Shown here in pieces: positions 12,716-25,000 of a stretch of DNA of 64,000 nt. The stretch covers positions 25,966,201 to 26,030,200 of the forward strand of contig CM034548.1 of assembly GCA_020055645.1 (NCBI GenBank), given 5' to 3'. The notes below the pieces were generated by a model, which was not told the DNA's origin, did not search any database, and was given only the letters and a program-made list of their open reading frames with translations. Made by a program: the position numbers and the translations under genes. Each line of letters starts with the position of its first letter. Positions within the stretch are counted from its first letter, which is position 1. The stretch is from Tomocerus qinae. Lineage: Eukaryota > Arthropoda > Collembola > Entomobryomorpha > Tomoceridae.

Positions 12716-12890
12716 ACTAGGCCCCCAGTACTAATGTTTAATCTTCGTTTAAGCTAAGCAAATGTTCCCTCATATTGGACTTGCTTGTTTTATGAACTAT
12801 GCATTGTATACGCGCATGTGCATTGCAACAAAAATCCGCATAAGCCATGGTACAGATAGATAGATGGATAGAGACATACGCCATCATAGC
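12716..12890 (+). repeat. Dispersed repeat copy D, uninterrupted
   Basis: Begins ACTAGGCCCCCAGTA. At 12799 it carries ATGCATTGTATACGCGCATG followed by a stretch nearly identical to copy B for about 50 bases (a handful of differences). It then has a GATA-type microsatellite at 12854-12872 and the ending GACATACGCCATCATAG. It lacks the MITE found at the equivalent point of copy B. Confidence 0.6.
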
Positions 12891-13042
12891 TTTATTATAA
12901 AGAGATAGTAAATTTGCAATGAGCGACTTAATAAACTATAACTATAAGGGTTGCCAGTCAGAGTAAGGTTCGTGCCTCATGCTGCCCAGGTTTATCACCT
13001 ACTGTATCACCTATCTGTCACTTTCCTATCACCTACCTATCA

Positions 13043-13066
13043 CCTAACCTAACCTAACCTAACCTA
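13043..13066. repeat. Short interstitial telomere-like (CCTAA)n run
   Basis: Nearly five perfect copies of CCTAA, the complement of TTAGG, follow CACCTACCTAT-type words. TTAGG is the telomere motif of most insects and many other arthropods. A run this short could equally come from a retroposon tail or from simple-sequence drift. Confidence 0.6.
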
Positions 13067-13091
13067 GATCGTGCCGGGTAGTCAATGAAAT

Positions 13092-13103
13092 CGGTTATAA
13101 CCG
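13092..13103. other. 12-bp palindrome CGGTTATAACCG
   Basis: A perfect palindrome 25 bases after the telomere-like run, followed by a related TAATCGGTCC word. It could be a dimeric factor site or chance; there is no gene nearby to connect it to. Confidence 0.4.
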
Positions 13104-13288
13104 TTTAATCGGTCCAACCAACATGCTTTTCCCCAGTAATCATGTAATAAAATCACCTGAAAACTACGCCATCTGACAAGAAAGTGTTTTATACATTAAA
13201 TGAGAAAAAATATCAAATTTAAAGAGTTTAATTTTCAATATTTTGAATGTAGTGCGTTAAACATTCAATTCAAGGTTGTATTTTACGA

Positions 13289-13352
13289 GTTTTGACCATT
13301 TTGACCGCTCTTTGGGGTCAAATTTTGGTGCCATTTTGACCATTTTAACCCT
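13289..13352. repeat. TTTTGACC direct and inverted words
   Basis: TTTTGACC occurs three times within about 60 bases, with an inverted GGTCAAA between copies and a final TTTTAACC. It is a small degenerate repeat cluster without recognised function. Confidence 0.35.
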
Positions 13353-13844
13353 GTTTCAATCATCAGGTATGGGTAAAATTATGATCAGTGTTAAGACTGG
13401 GTTAATAGATACAAAATTGCTCAGAATTTCTAAAGATGTTCTAATTTGGATTTCAAAAATGAGGTAATAGCATAGCATTTGACAGCACTAAAAATAGGTT
13501 TTTTTTAGAAACGCTTAAAATAATTAAAATTGTAGTTACCTAAAATACTTACTTTATTGGGACCATTGGGAGCAAACTAAACTAATTAATTTCAGGTTTT
13601 TTCTGGTGGTGTTATTTGTAGATTTGTTAAAAATAATGGATATTATAGGCATTCGAATCATTGAAAAATTTTAGTGCCTACACTATCTCAAATCTAAACC
13701 TTTACTCTCTTTCTCTTTTATTTCAGAAAAATTTATAAACAAATGGTTTAAATGGCAAAATTATGTGGTTAAACTACTAATAGTTAGTATATATAACCAT
13801 AGTCTGAGATTAAAGCAATAAATAGAAGAGTGGTAAGGATACTT

Positions 13845-13885
13845 ACTCTCCCTATCACACATTTTCCATGTGTGGTAGGGACAGT
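13845..13885. other. Strong hairpin, 18-nt arms
   Basis: TCCCTATCACACAT (13849-13862) pairs with ATGTGTGGTAGGGA (13868-13881) around a 5-base loop, with one position pairing as G.U in RNA. After a C.C mismatch, three more pairs extend the stem. No miRNA seed is recognised, and the loop is short for an animal pre-miRNA. Confidence 0.65.
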
Positions 13886-14271
13886 CTAAATGCGCAAGGG
13901 CTTATGCTATGCATATTGCATAAAAAATGAACTACACTCTGGGACAAGAATATTTCTAAAATAAACAAAATATTGACGCTCAAATCTCTTGAACTTTAAA
14001 TTAAATTTAAATAGGAGAACTAATGGCCTAGTGCAGTGTTAGGTAAAAGTCATTAGAATTCATTGCTGTATGCAGATATATATGCATTTTCGTATGGAAA
14101 ATACTCTAATAATACTACTCTAACACATTTAATACATTAACATAATACAATACAGAAAATGCAGAATAATTGATCGCGGTGTAGGTCCAAATATTTACGA
14201 TAAATGAACGATTTTATTTTTATTAAATGCCATCTCTATATTATAATCGTAGACTTGATAAAGCAATAAAT

Positions 14272-14315
14272 TTACCTATCTATATATCTATGTATGTATG
14301 TTTGTATGTATGTCT
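14272..14315. repeat. TATC/TATG microsatellite
   Basis: Imperfect TATC, then TATG and TTTG tetranucleotides follow ACC. The adjoining GGTAGGGTGATCG is typical of the unique sequence at a retroposon end, but no body is recognised. Confidence 0.5.
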
Positions 14316-14983
14316 GGTAGGGTGATCGTAAAAGCAAAATGTCATGAAATTTGGAAATGAGTGTTGAAAGTGGAATAAGCTGCTGCCCTAGCAGCATACC
14401 AAAATTCAAATAGAATTGTTTCATAATATGTACATTTGTACAATGCAACTGTAAGAAGCGTCAACTGCGTGAAAAGTGTTTTTTACTGTACTATTTACAT
14501 TTTGCACTTTCAATTCATTTTTTGCTGATTTTTGACGAAAACACGAGTTACCAAATTCTCTTCTGTCTGCTATCAAAAGGAATACTCATCTTTCTGATCT
14601 GAAAATTAGCAACTGTGAATCTATACCTACACATTGTCCTCAAAACTGAAACTGCTGCTGATTTAAATGAATATAAGGCTCATTCATTGTAACTGTAAGT
14701 GATTAAACGTATTATGGTAAAATTTTAATTTAATACACTTTTAATAAGATTTGGAAAATGAGGTTTCATGTTGCTTATTTGAAACCAATTGTTAATTTTA
14801 GCTTATAATAATCTCCTTTGTATTTGAATAATATTTTCTGCATTTAAAAGTCGAAGTGTATTTTCTGTTCAATCAAGAAGTTTCAATGTGTTTACCATTG
14901 GCTAATGACTTTCCAACAAATGGTCCAATAATTATAAATAATATATAATAATTACATATAATAATTATAATTTTATATATATT

Positions 14984-15006
14984 GTCCAACTCCAACATGG
15001 TTGGAC
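14984..15006. other. GTCCAAC/GTTGGAC hairpin
   Basis: Seven-base perfect arms with a 9-base loop, directly after a 60-base stretch of almost pure A/T. A TGGTCCAATAATTATA word at 14919 partly mirrors the ATTGTCCAAC at the left arm, hinting at a degraded fold-back element. Confidence 0.4.
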
Positions 15007-18000
15007 GATAAATAATGTTACCATATTATTGTAAAACATTGGGTAATAGCAAAAGGAAAAGTCACAATATTACTGATTACCGAGTAAAAAGCGAAGATCT
15101 TATACACATAAATATATTATTATATATAGAGATACCTAACCAATAATTTGTGATTACGGTTACATGTAGGATTTTTAATTTAATAGTTGTGCTAGATTCA
15201 TTTCTTTGCTGGGTTCACTAGTAATATTAATCTTCACTAAATCATGAATCAAACCATTTGCAAATGAGTTTATTTCCCGTTGTCAGTTTCCTCATTGTCA
15301 TTGTGAATCATCATACAATGAAATTAAAAACATACAATTGTGAAGAAGTGATTTCTCACTCATTATCATTATTGTAGATAAAAAATGATTGCAGTGCTGT
15401 GCTAAAATGTCTAACATTTTATTTCGAAACTGAATATGAGTGAAACATTTTCCAGATAAAATAATTACCTTTCATGTGTTCAATAACTTATGCGAAAAAA
15501 ATTATCGACGAGTGTACTGAAATAGCTTACAAAAAATATTTATTACAAATTAGTATTTTACATGCGAGTAGAGTAGCAAACTAAGCTAAATGGATTCTTA
15601 TAAAGGTGAGTCTCAAGTAAAACAAATTTAGCTATATTTATTAATTTAGTAAAAATGAAAAAAAATCTTTCATGGAAAAAGAGCATGTAATCGAAAGATA
15701 AAAACATAAAAGGGGAAAGGCAATGAAGTGCAAAGATATTTAAAATGTGTAAACAGAGATGTATGAGAAACATCATGAATTGAGAAATAATAATAAATAA
15801 TTAATTGCTGACATTTTTTAGCTATATAGACATATACTAAATACGATCTTATACAAAATAATTCATAGTGATATAGTGATATTAATTACATGAACATTTG
15901 ACAGTAGTACGAACACCTATAGACATCAATCAGCGTTGTGACGTACACCATAAAAAATCCTTCTGATACAAATACAAATTCTATTTGAAAAATTGGGCTC
16001 ATTTTCCATTAAATAATTGGATCAGTGGCATTTATGCCTATAAAATGAATACATGTAGAAAGATGGGAATAAATAAATAACAATATTGTCGCAGGGGGAG
16101 GTTTGAGAGATAAAAATGGGGTTGATTTCTCAGATAGTGGTAGAAATTATAAATAAGTATTAGTTTAGCTAGTTGGGTAAGAAATGATGGTAGAGGGAGA
16201 AGGAGCTAATGGGTATATTTATGAAGTTAAGAACCTACGATTACCTATTTCAATTGAGGAGAAAATTGGCAGGTAGAGACTTGGCCAGGAGCACTTGACT
16301 ATCATCATCAACAACATCATTGCCCAGAACACACCGAAGCCGCTCCATTATTTCACCACTTTGTAGTGCACTTAACTACACATTAACGGATTACACGTTT
16401 GTATACACAATACGTACGTACGCAGCTCAGATACTCACAATCAGTACTTAAGTGAACTCACCCTCTGCTTCCATTTTCATTGCATGTTCCTATTCATTAT
16501 TATCATCATTATGTGTACCTACCTATTTACCTATAGTAGTAAATGTAGTTACTACACACTTACTAACTACAACCTACCCAAGGTAACTATTAAGAGCCAG
16601 AATATAATATTATTATGTTATTACACTTGTGTTCCGTACAATGTGGCTCTAACTAAATGCAATAATTGTACATTGATGTACCTACTCGGTTCTAGTAGCT
16701 ATTATTGCTATTATCACCATTTCCCACAAAACTACATAACATGCACCGACCAAGCCAACACTCATTAATCCGAAATAAACACGCACTAGCAAACATAACA
16801 CAAAACGTAATCCTCTAAAACATTTTTATTACACATTACACTGTCTTTATGTGAGGCCTGCTCAATTGTTCTCATTGAATTATAATTGTAGCTACATGCG
16901 TGTAAGTATCTCTTCTTCGTTTCTCTTATACTCACTTTTACAATCACAGCTCCTTCAAAACAAAATAAAACTCTCATTAAAAGGATGTACGTGCGTACAA
17001 ATAAATAAATACAAATAGTAATTCATTTTAACTTCCTTAATGATTTTCTTTTGGACCTTTATTCAAAAAAACTCGAGGGAAAAAGTGTTTATTATACTTT
17101 TTAAGGGTATCATTACCTCATCGCACTGACTACTTGGCCTACGGAGGTTAGGATGTTATGCGCTATAAATGTTTATAAGCAATGTCATTATCCCATATAA
17201 GATCATAATTATTCCTAAAGACAAAAGCCCGTTAATGTTACTTTCTTTTGCTCTCATGATTTTAGTATACGATCTGTAAGTGTACATTAATACTTATTTA
17301 AAGACAACTAAAACTAAATTTTATAAGCAACGTAATTAGTTTTCAAGGAAAATTTTTGACTTTAAACAAATACTAAGTGATAAAATTCATAATTCCAACA
17401 AAGCTTTTTAAAATTTTAGCAATGAAAATGTCTTTTCACTATAACTGTAATTCGTTAAAATATTTGTTAGCATTTTTATGCTGCTACAATCCAAAAACCC
17501 AAAAAGAATAAAGTTTATTTTATATTTCCTTCTCAATATTTAAAAATAATTTTGGGCAAGATTTATTCCACATAGGAAGGAGAATAAAACTGGATTAATT
17601 CTTGATATTCTGTCGGTACATTGGTTATGACTATTAAACAATGGTAAAAACTTTAATTATATCGAAATGAAAACAATTATCCTGTATATAAAATTGCTTT
17701 ATAGTTGTTAAATTGTGTTGCAAATAATCTGAGGAAATATTTGTTGGTACTAGGAAACAGAATCATTATTTGTAGTAGCTCTGGAAACATGTACCTATAT
17801 TTGTAACCGAATTTATATACAGAAGAGACTTGGACTGCATATTTTTGCATTGATGCCCCAGGGGTTACTGTAATTTTGAGATTACATTAAGTGAGCACTT
17901 GAGCACCCAAAGAAAGAAAAGAGGCAGGATGTTTCAATAAAAAGGTACCTACTTATCTGTCTGTTTTCAAGACATATTATACTGAAAGCTATGATATGCC

Positions 18001-19024
18001 TAGCATATTTGTTAATATGAAAGGAAAACTGCAACTCATTAATAATACTTAAGACTTTTTTATAAAGAAGGTTGGCCCAAAAGAATAAAAGAAATTGAAA
18101 TACCGAAAGTGACAAGTACGAGTAAACACATCCCAAAAATGTTTCATTGCTGGCAATTAGGCTTGGGTACATTTACAAGCTATTAAGAATGATAAATGAA
18201 TACAATGCTCAGGCAAGTGTGAACAGTTTATAAAATGATGGAAAGGGCGCATAACGTGAGCGAAGCTGTCTGAGTGAGAACAAACTTCAGTAGTTTAGTT
18301 GAGTCTTAGTCTTGTTGAGTGCTCAGGTAAACATAAGACACATTGACATGACACACGAACAAAACAAAATTTTATGATCCGCATCATTTCTTTACAGAGG
18401 TATTGAGTTCCTTTGATTTGAGATGTGATGATAGAAGCAAAATGGCAAGTTTTTCAACAAGATGCATATTATGCAATAGTGTACCAAAATAACTAATACA
18501 TCTTGCTATTTATAATATATCGTCTTGTCAAATCTTGTATTCCTATTTCTACCCTAAATCATAAATGAGGTTGTACCTTTTTATAATTTTGGCAAAAAGC
18601 ACCCATCGTTTTACAAAATTGTCATCAGAATATTTTGACACAAGCGTTATAATTAGAGACAACTATTAGGATTCATAAAACAGGTAATAACACCAAATAT
18701 CAACACATGAAAATAATTTCAATGTTTGCCTGTATTAAATACTGTCTATTTAAAATTCTTTGACCTTTTTAAATGCTCAAGTAATATTTTTGCAGAAACC
18801 AATGTAATGACATCAAAGAAAGTAACAGAAATCAAAAAAATGACGCATTTTGCTGTACTAATTATGTTTAATGCAACGAGCATTAAAACTAAGTGTCTGT
18901 TGTAACATTATTTTTGATATTTACATATATATTATGTGGGTAGTATATGCATTTACTCAGTACATTAAAAGTATTGTCCTAAAAGTATTTCTACGTGCAC
19001 AAAGGTTTATGTTAAGTGGTATAC

Positions 19025-19345
19025 TAGAAAGGAAAAGGAATGAAAAGAGTCTGTGAGTATGATAGTGGGCGGATGAAGAAAGGAGATAATGTGATTGAAT
19101 TGAAGATGCAACAAGATTCTGATGTTGGTTGAAGAAGAGATGGGCTAGATGCCGACAATGTGGTGGCAAAGATGGGAAGGGAGACGTTAGCTCCGTATAA
19201 ACAGCATTGAGCATGAAGAAAAGAGGTAGGGAGAGAGAAGATGAATATGTAGAGATGTTAGTGTATGTATATACAATTTGGAAGATGAGAGAGAGAGAGA
19301 GAACGGAATGGGTATAGAAGATGAGTAGGTACGATCTGAGAAAGG
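19025..19345. repeat. Purine-rich, strand-asymmetric block with (GA)8
   Basis: About 320 bases strongly enriched in A+G on the plus strand, including a perfect GA run at 19287-19302. Because the minus strand is pyrimidine-rich, it shows long Ser/Leu/Pro/His-rich open frames (85 residues twice) that are compositional artefacts. Confidence 0.55.
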
Positions 19346-19750
19346 ATGCGGATGGAAATGCATATTATTCGTGAAGACAGGTAAGTAAACTAGGCAGGCA
19401 GGCAGCTTATCTATGTAGATAAAAGTACATACACATATGCACACTTAGTTTTAGGACAACAGTACAAGTTCATGTACATCATGCACATGTATGTATGTCA
19501 TGTGTATGTAAACTACATACGTACAAGTACATAATAGGTAGGTACACAATTTTATACGCCTAACTCTTTGTTAAGATAGCTGCATTACAAAGTTATTATA
19601 TCGAAGCAACAGGTGATACTATATAGAGTATAGCCAGACATAACCTTTGGTTTACTTATTTGAGTTTGGACAAAGTAACCTGAGCATGGACAAGATAGAT
19701 AGATTCCTTTTTAGCTTCACTAGTAGATAGTTGCTGGATATAATAATATT

Positions 19751-19777
19751 ACACACACACACTCACATACATACATA
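19751..19777. repeat. AC/CATA microsatellite
   Basis: A CA-dinucleotide run passing into CATA tetranucleotides. Confidence 0.7.
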
Positions 19778-22012
19778 GGTACATACTTTTGGAAGTGGAC
19801 GGTGTATGTATATGTAGTTGGTGTGTTTGTGTTAGTAAAAGCATAAGATGTTTGACTATAGGAATTTGGTATTAGGGAGAGTGAGTAGTGGAGCAACAAG
19901 TGGATCGAATAAAGCAGAGCAGAAGTACGTAAGAAAACGTAAGATAAAGGTTGCTGCTGTTAGCTCTTAATAAAAGTGAAGTAAACTGTAGACAATGGTA
20001 GTGAGTGAGGAGCTGATCGTTAGAGAAGGAACGGTGGGATAGCATATTTTTACGAACTATAGCAATTCGTTGTTTTCTTGTAGTTGTTTGTGAGTCGTAT
20101 GTAGATGTAGATATTAAGCAACTTGTGTTCTTTTATATGTAACTTATCTCATGGTTTGCTTTTTAACGTTGACTGGCTGGCCCCAGCTTGGTTTGCCTCT
20201 CACTGAGAGTTGACTTAAAAGTTGACTCGACTTGACTTGCTCTGCGATCCTCTTGGCTCGGTTTGGTTTGACTTGACTCAGTTCAGCTCAGCGTGACTTC
20301 CAATCCCATCCTACTATCTATATCTGCTCGCTAGCATTTGTTTCGTCATGTTGGTACTAACAATTGACAATAAGATAAAACATTTCTCCAACTGAAGCTA
20401 CTTTTACTGTATCTCTGTGAGACTCTTTCAAGTGCTGTTGTGAGACCAAGTAGTAAATACATAGGTATGCAGGCAGACGCTATACATACCTCCTTTTACT
20501 ATATACTACAAATATATCTGTGCTATACTTTAGAAGAGTATTATGTGCACCTCTCATCTCGGTTCGAGCTATGATGATTATTGACATTCCTATAAGTTGT
20601 AGCAAACGTTTTTTAACCGAGACAGAGGAGGACTGAGCTGAGTAAAGTACGCCGTAATGTAAACTGCAGTGCAGAATGCCTCGGAATGAGGAGCAGAGAT
20701 AGTTGCATGAGATTAAGAGTGAAAAGAGCGAAAAAAGGTGGTGCCCTTTCCTTGCTCAGGTCATTATGTGCATTTAGTTCAATGTCAGGTGCAATTCCAA
20801 GTCTTCCCACTCGACTCGCTTAGTTTTGTCTCCGAAATGCAGTTTTGTCGTAAATTACGTTAGATTAGTTGTTGATCTGTCCCAGATAAACTGTTTCCTC
20901 TTTCTTCTTCTCTTATTAATACTCCAGGGAATTGTCCTTCACTTTCCAAATCCTTTTTCTCTGCCTCTTTAGTCTGGACCCACTTCAAACTCCTGCAATG
21001 CTTAACTATTTACTGGCTGACAATGAGATGAATTTAACACCGCAGTCTCCTCCGTCCACGATAGTCCACTTTTCTTCATCCCACTTATACTAAATACCAA
21101 TATCTATTCTTTATATTACATAAGTATTATTTACTTTTACGTTTTAGTAGGGACGGATGAAATATTTTTAATGTCCGTACTTACTTAGTACAAATATATA
21201 CATTCTTATCGACTCCCATCTATTCACCTGCTAAGCTGCAACCCTTTTCTCAGTTTATCTCTCTTATCGTCTTATGCTCACAAGACAAATGTAATGTTCC
21301 ACTCCGCTATATGTATACACATGTTAGGTATGTTCCCTATCTATATAGCTACCTATGTACACACATCTCTAATGGCCATCTACACAACTATTTTTACCCT
21401 CCGATCTCCTTACCTCACGTATTATATTATAATGCATACCTCTTGACAGACGCGACCAGAATTGAACTGTGGCAGTCTCTTTTTCTTCATCTTGCTCCCT
21501 AAACTATGTAACTGTCGTTAATAGTTACTACTCTCTCCTAAATACTTAAATCCGTCTTGAATTTGTATACTCTATAATATTTATTTTATTACGTCACTAC
21601 ATTTGTAAATCTTGCTATCAAAATTTACAAATAAAAATTCTAAATTGCCATCAACCGTATTTTAAAACATTTTGGACTCTTATGAAGTATTAAATAAACT
21701 TACTTTAAAACATGCTTTCCAAGTCTGTCCATAGAAATAATATTTATTTGCATACATGGCGATAATTTATCATTTTCACATGTATTTAAATTTTTTCCAT
21801 TTATAAATCTCGCGAATATAATATTTAATTTGTAATACATTGTAACCACATTTCTTGATTTTTTAAACCATTATTTCAATACAGAAAATATTATATACGT
21901 ATGGATGATTAAACAATTATTTAGGCTACCTGAATATTTATTTTTAATCTTTTGACAATGTTATAAATATGATTTGTTGAAATTGGATGAAATATATTTG
22001 TATTTATAGGAA

Positions 22013-22036
22013 CAATAATAATAATAATAAATAATA
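22013..22036. repeat. (AAT)n microsatellite
   Basis: About seven AAT trinucleotides with one interruption. Confidence 0.7.
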
Positions 22037-25000
22037 TTTTGTAAAAATTGGACTCGAAAAAGTTTTTAATTTTAATGAAGGAATGTATAGTAGATAGTTG
22101 GTAGCATCATCCGATTAGGTAGGTATATAGTTTGCCCAAATGAAGTGGTAGTAGGTATTGTTATTTACGAATAGGATGAAAATAATTACAATTTGTTAGG
22201 AACCTATTAAGGCATTAGTGTGTATGGTGGGCAAGTAATAATTGCCACAATTGTCTGCTACTGGGCGTGCGAAAATGGAAGCGTAGAATTTTTACAGCCT
22301 TGTCATCTTAGGAATGAGCGGAATAATAGCCAGGAATAGAGTGATTAGGAGGCTGGGAGAGTTTTATAGGTCTGTGGTGCAAACGGAGGTTGACAGAGTA
22401 GAGCATGGTGGAGTGGAATGGCGTGTAGGGTTGAATAGACTAAGAATAAAAGTGGGCCCACAGCTTATCAGAGTATGTACATGAGTCTTAAAAAGTTGAC
22501 ATCTGTTCTATTGACATGTTATTCTGATTTAGATCTCTGAATGGCCAGTCATTCCATTCTGGGCTTCCTTTTCCTTGCTCAACTTGCTTTTTACTGCCAC
22601 TCTTCCAACTCGTCTCTTGATCTAATCCGCACTCCGCTCAGTTGCATTTGCACAACTTCACAATTGAACTCCGTTTGAGTGGACGCATCGTCCACGTTTA
22701 CCCTTTTGCATTTTACACATAAATAAAATGGCTTTTCAATTGGATTCATTGCAGATTACTCTTGTCCTACAACACTTTCGAATAATGTAGATGTCATTCC
22801 GTTTGCTGTCAAATGTGCACTCATCTGAAATGAGTCCTACATATTCCCATTAACAGCTACAAATGTACAACTCATGTATAGCTAATGTAGATGAAACGAT
22901 AATATTATGCCTGGCTACATAATATACATAAGGACCTATCCATCCGTTTATAAACGTAGCTCTGAGGCATGGGCATGGCCAACATAATAAGTAACCAGCA
23001 AGTTGTCACATCGCATCATTATCACCCAACTCTGTGTATTCCACTATGTCAGCTTCATTTTATTTGGAGGTTTCATACTGCTAGTCTTTTCTTACCTAAC
23101 ACTGTATGAGATTTCCTTACCTATTCTTAATTATTGTGAGTATTCATTTACTGTTGAGCTAATGTAATCTTTATAAAAAACCTAATTATCTTTTCGTTGT
23201 TAAAAATATGAGCGATTTTATTAATTGATAATCCATTTGAAATACACATTATATTTTTATGTTTAGTAAACAGAATTATTTAAATTGGAGAAAATTACTT
23301 AAACTGTTTTGGTAATTTTCTTTGATATTCTGCCATGATTTTTTGTCCTCAGCCTACCGCCTGCTCGAAGGAATTTAAAAGAAATAGAGCGCAGAGCAAA
23401 CAATTTGATTCAATGGAAAATGAGTGACATTCAATAAATACCATACAACTTGAATTGGACCTAGCCACTTTATTGTTATACTACTATTGTGTTCATTACC
23501 TATTTACCATTCTTAAGTGAGTATGAGAATAGAGAGCCATTCCGTTATAGGAGACTATAGACGACTGAAAACAAATCAAGATTTCAATTGAATAGCGGAT
23601 AACAATTCAAGGATTTACAAGGTATTTATATATGGCTGGAGGCTGGTTCTCGTCACCTGCTTTAAACCTTTGTAATTTGAATACCTACCACAACTACAAC
23701 GTGTCGATGGAAAATAGCTTAAAAAGTAATCTCACTAACTAATCATAAATCGGTGACTATATTGCTCAAAAGTTCAGAAGGGGCATTCATATTCCTATAA
23801 TGTTAATACTACTTGTCAAGTTCCAACTATTCAATGGCAATATGTCCATACCTGGGTACCAATATCAAGGTCCTTTCTTCTATGCTATTCCGTCCACCAC
23901 TAAAGTTAAAAGTAGGATAAAACCCTTGCATCCAGATTAGGATTAGGAGATCCAGATGATAAACACGTAGGTAAGAATAAAAACGTGATTTTTATATAGG
24001 TACCTACCTATGTTGATTTAAAATATCAATTGAGCTAGCATCAAGTGTATAGTAATTGTAGTTTCACTAAATCTACTTTTTTGAAGGGAATTGCTGAAAT
24101 TGATGCAAGTGAAATTGGGGGAGTTTACGTTTTTATAATTTTTATTGATGTTGGAATGCTTTTCCATCAAAAATATTTAAAAATTAGCATATGCTATGAA
24201 ATAGGCGTTTTGGCATACCTACCCTTTAGTATCTTGAAATGTTTAACCAGTAAACATTTGTACAGCGGAAATATTCCTTGGAATTTATCAGGTGGAAGGC
24301 AAGGGTTTTGGAATATTAATGAAATGTCCGTATAAATATGAGTTAATTTGATATTCACATGAGTATAGTAATATAAGTTGAAAAAGTAGGGATACCTAGT
24401 TACCTAAGTAAGTGTAGAAATGTATATTGGTCAAGTTAGACAGGACGGGATTAGAAACAGGAATTCGAATAAAAATGTCTGAGATAAGTTTTGCTGTGTA
24501 ACGAAGGACGGAGGGAGATTAGGGTGAGGTTATTTGCTAGGATGCAATTTGGTGTTGAGAAATATGTAGACGGGGCTGCAAAAAGAGGGATATAATGGAA
24601 GAACCAAAAATTGTAAGATGATATTACATTATCTCCATATTATGCATAATATCTATGCAGCAGGTTTGCCTATACGAGTGAAGATAGGTAGACATATTGC
24701 ACATCGATATCTTCAGTAATCGCTTGATTCCTCTTAGCCTGTTGATTTACAACTCTGTAGAAAAAGTCAAATGCACGAACTTTCTCAGCATCTCATGAAA
24801 CGATATAAAAGGGATGAATTATTTCTTGACCCTATTGTCACAGTTCAGTTTCGATTTTTTGTGACTGACTGGCACTTAGTGAATGCTCCCCCAGATCCTG
24901 TGATTCGTGGAGATAGGGAGCTAAAAAGTACCAAACTGAGAATGTGCAGTTTGGTCTAGGAGGGTGATAGGTATTAGTAATATTTAGGTATTGATAATTG

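Larger units (their letters stand above)
13886..19024. other. Gene-free stretch
   Basis: Very AT-rich, with only the microsatellite at 14.27 kb and the fold-back-like AT segment at 14.92-15.01 kb. Open frames here are under 100 codons and either hydrophobic low-complexity or without recognisable motifs. Confidence 0.45.

Noticed and set aside
13043..13066. True telomere or telomere-proximal array
   Set aside because: Only about five units, with ordinary sequence on both sides.
18957..19444. Two 85-residue Ser/Leu/His-rich frames
   Set aside because: They are products of the purine-rich block read on the pyrimidine strand.
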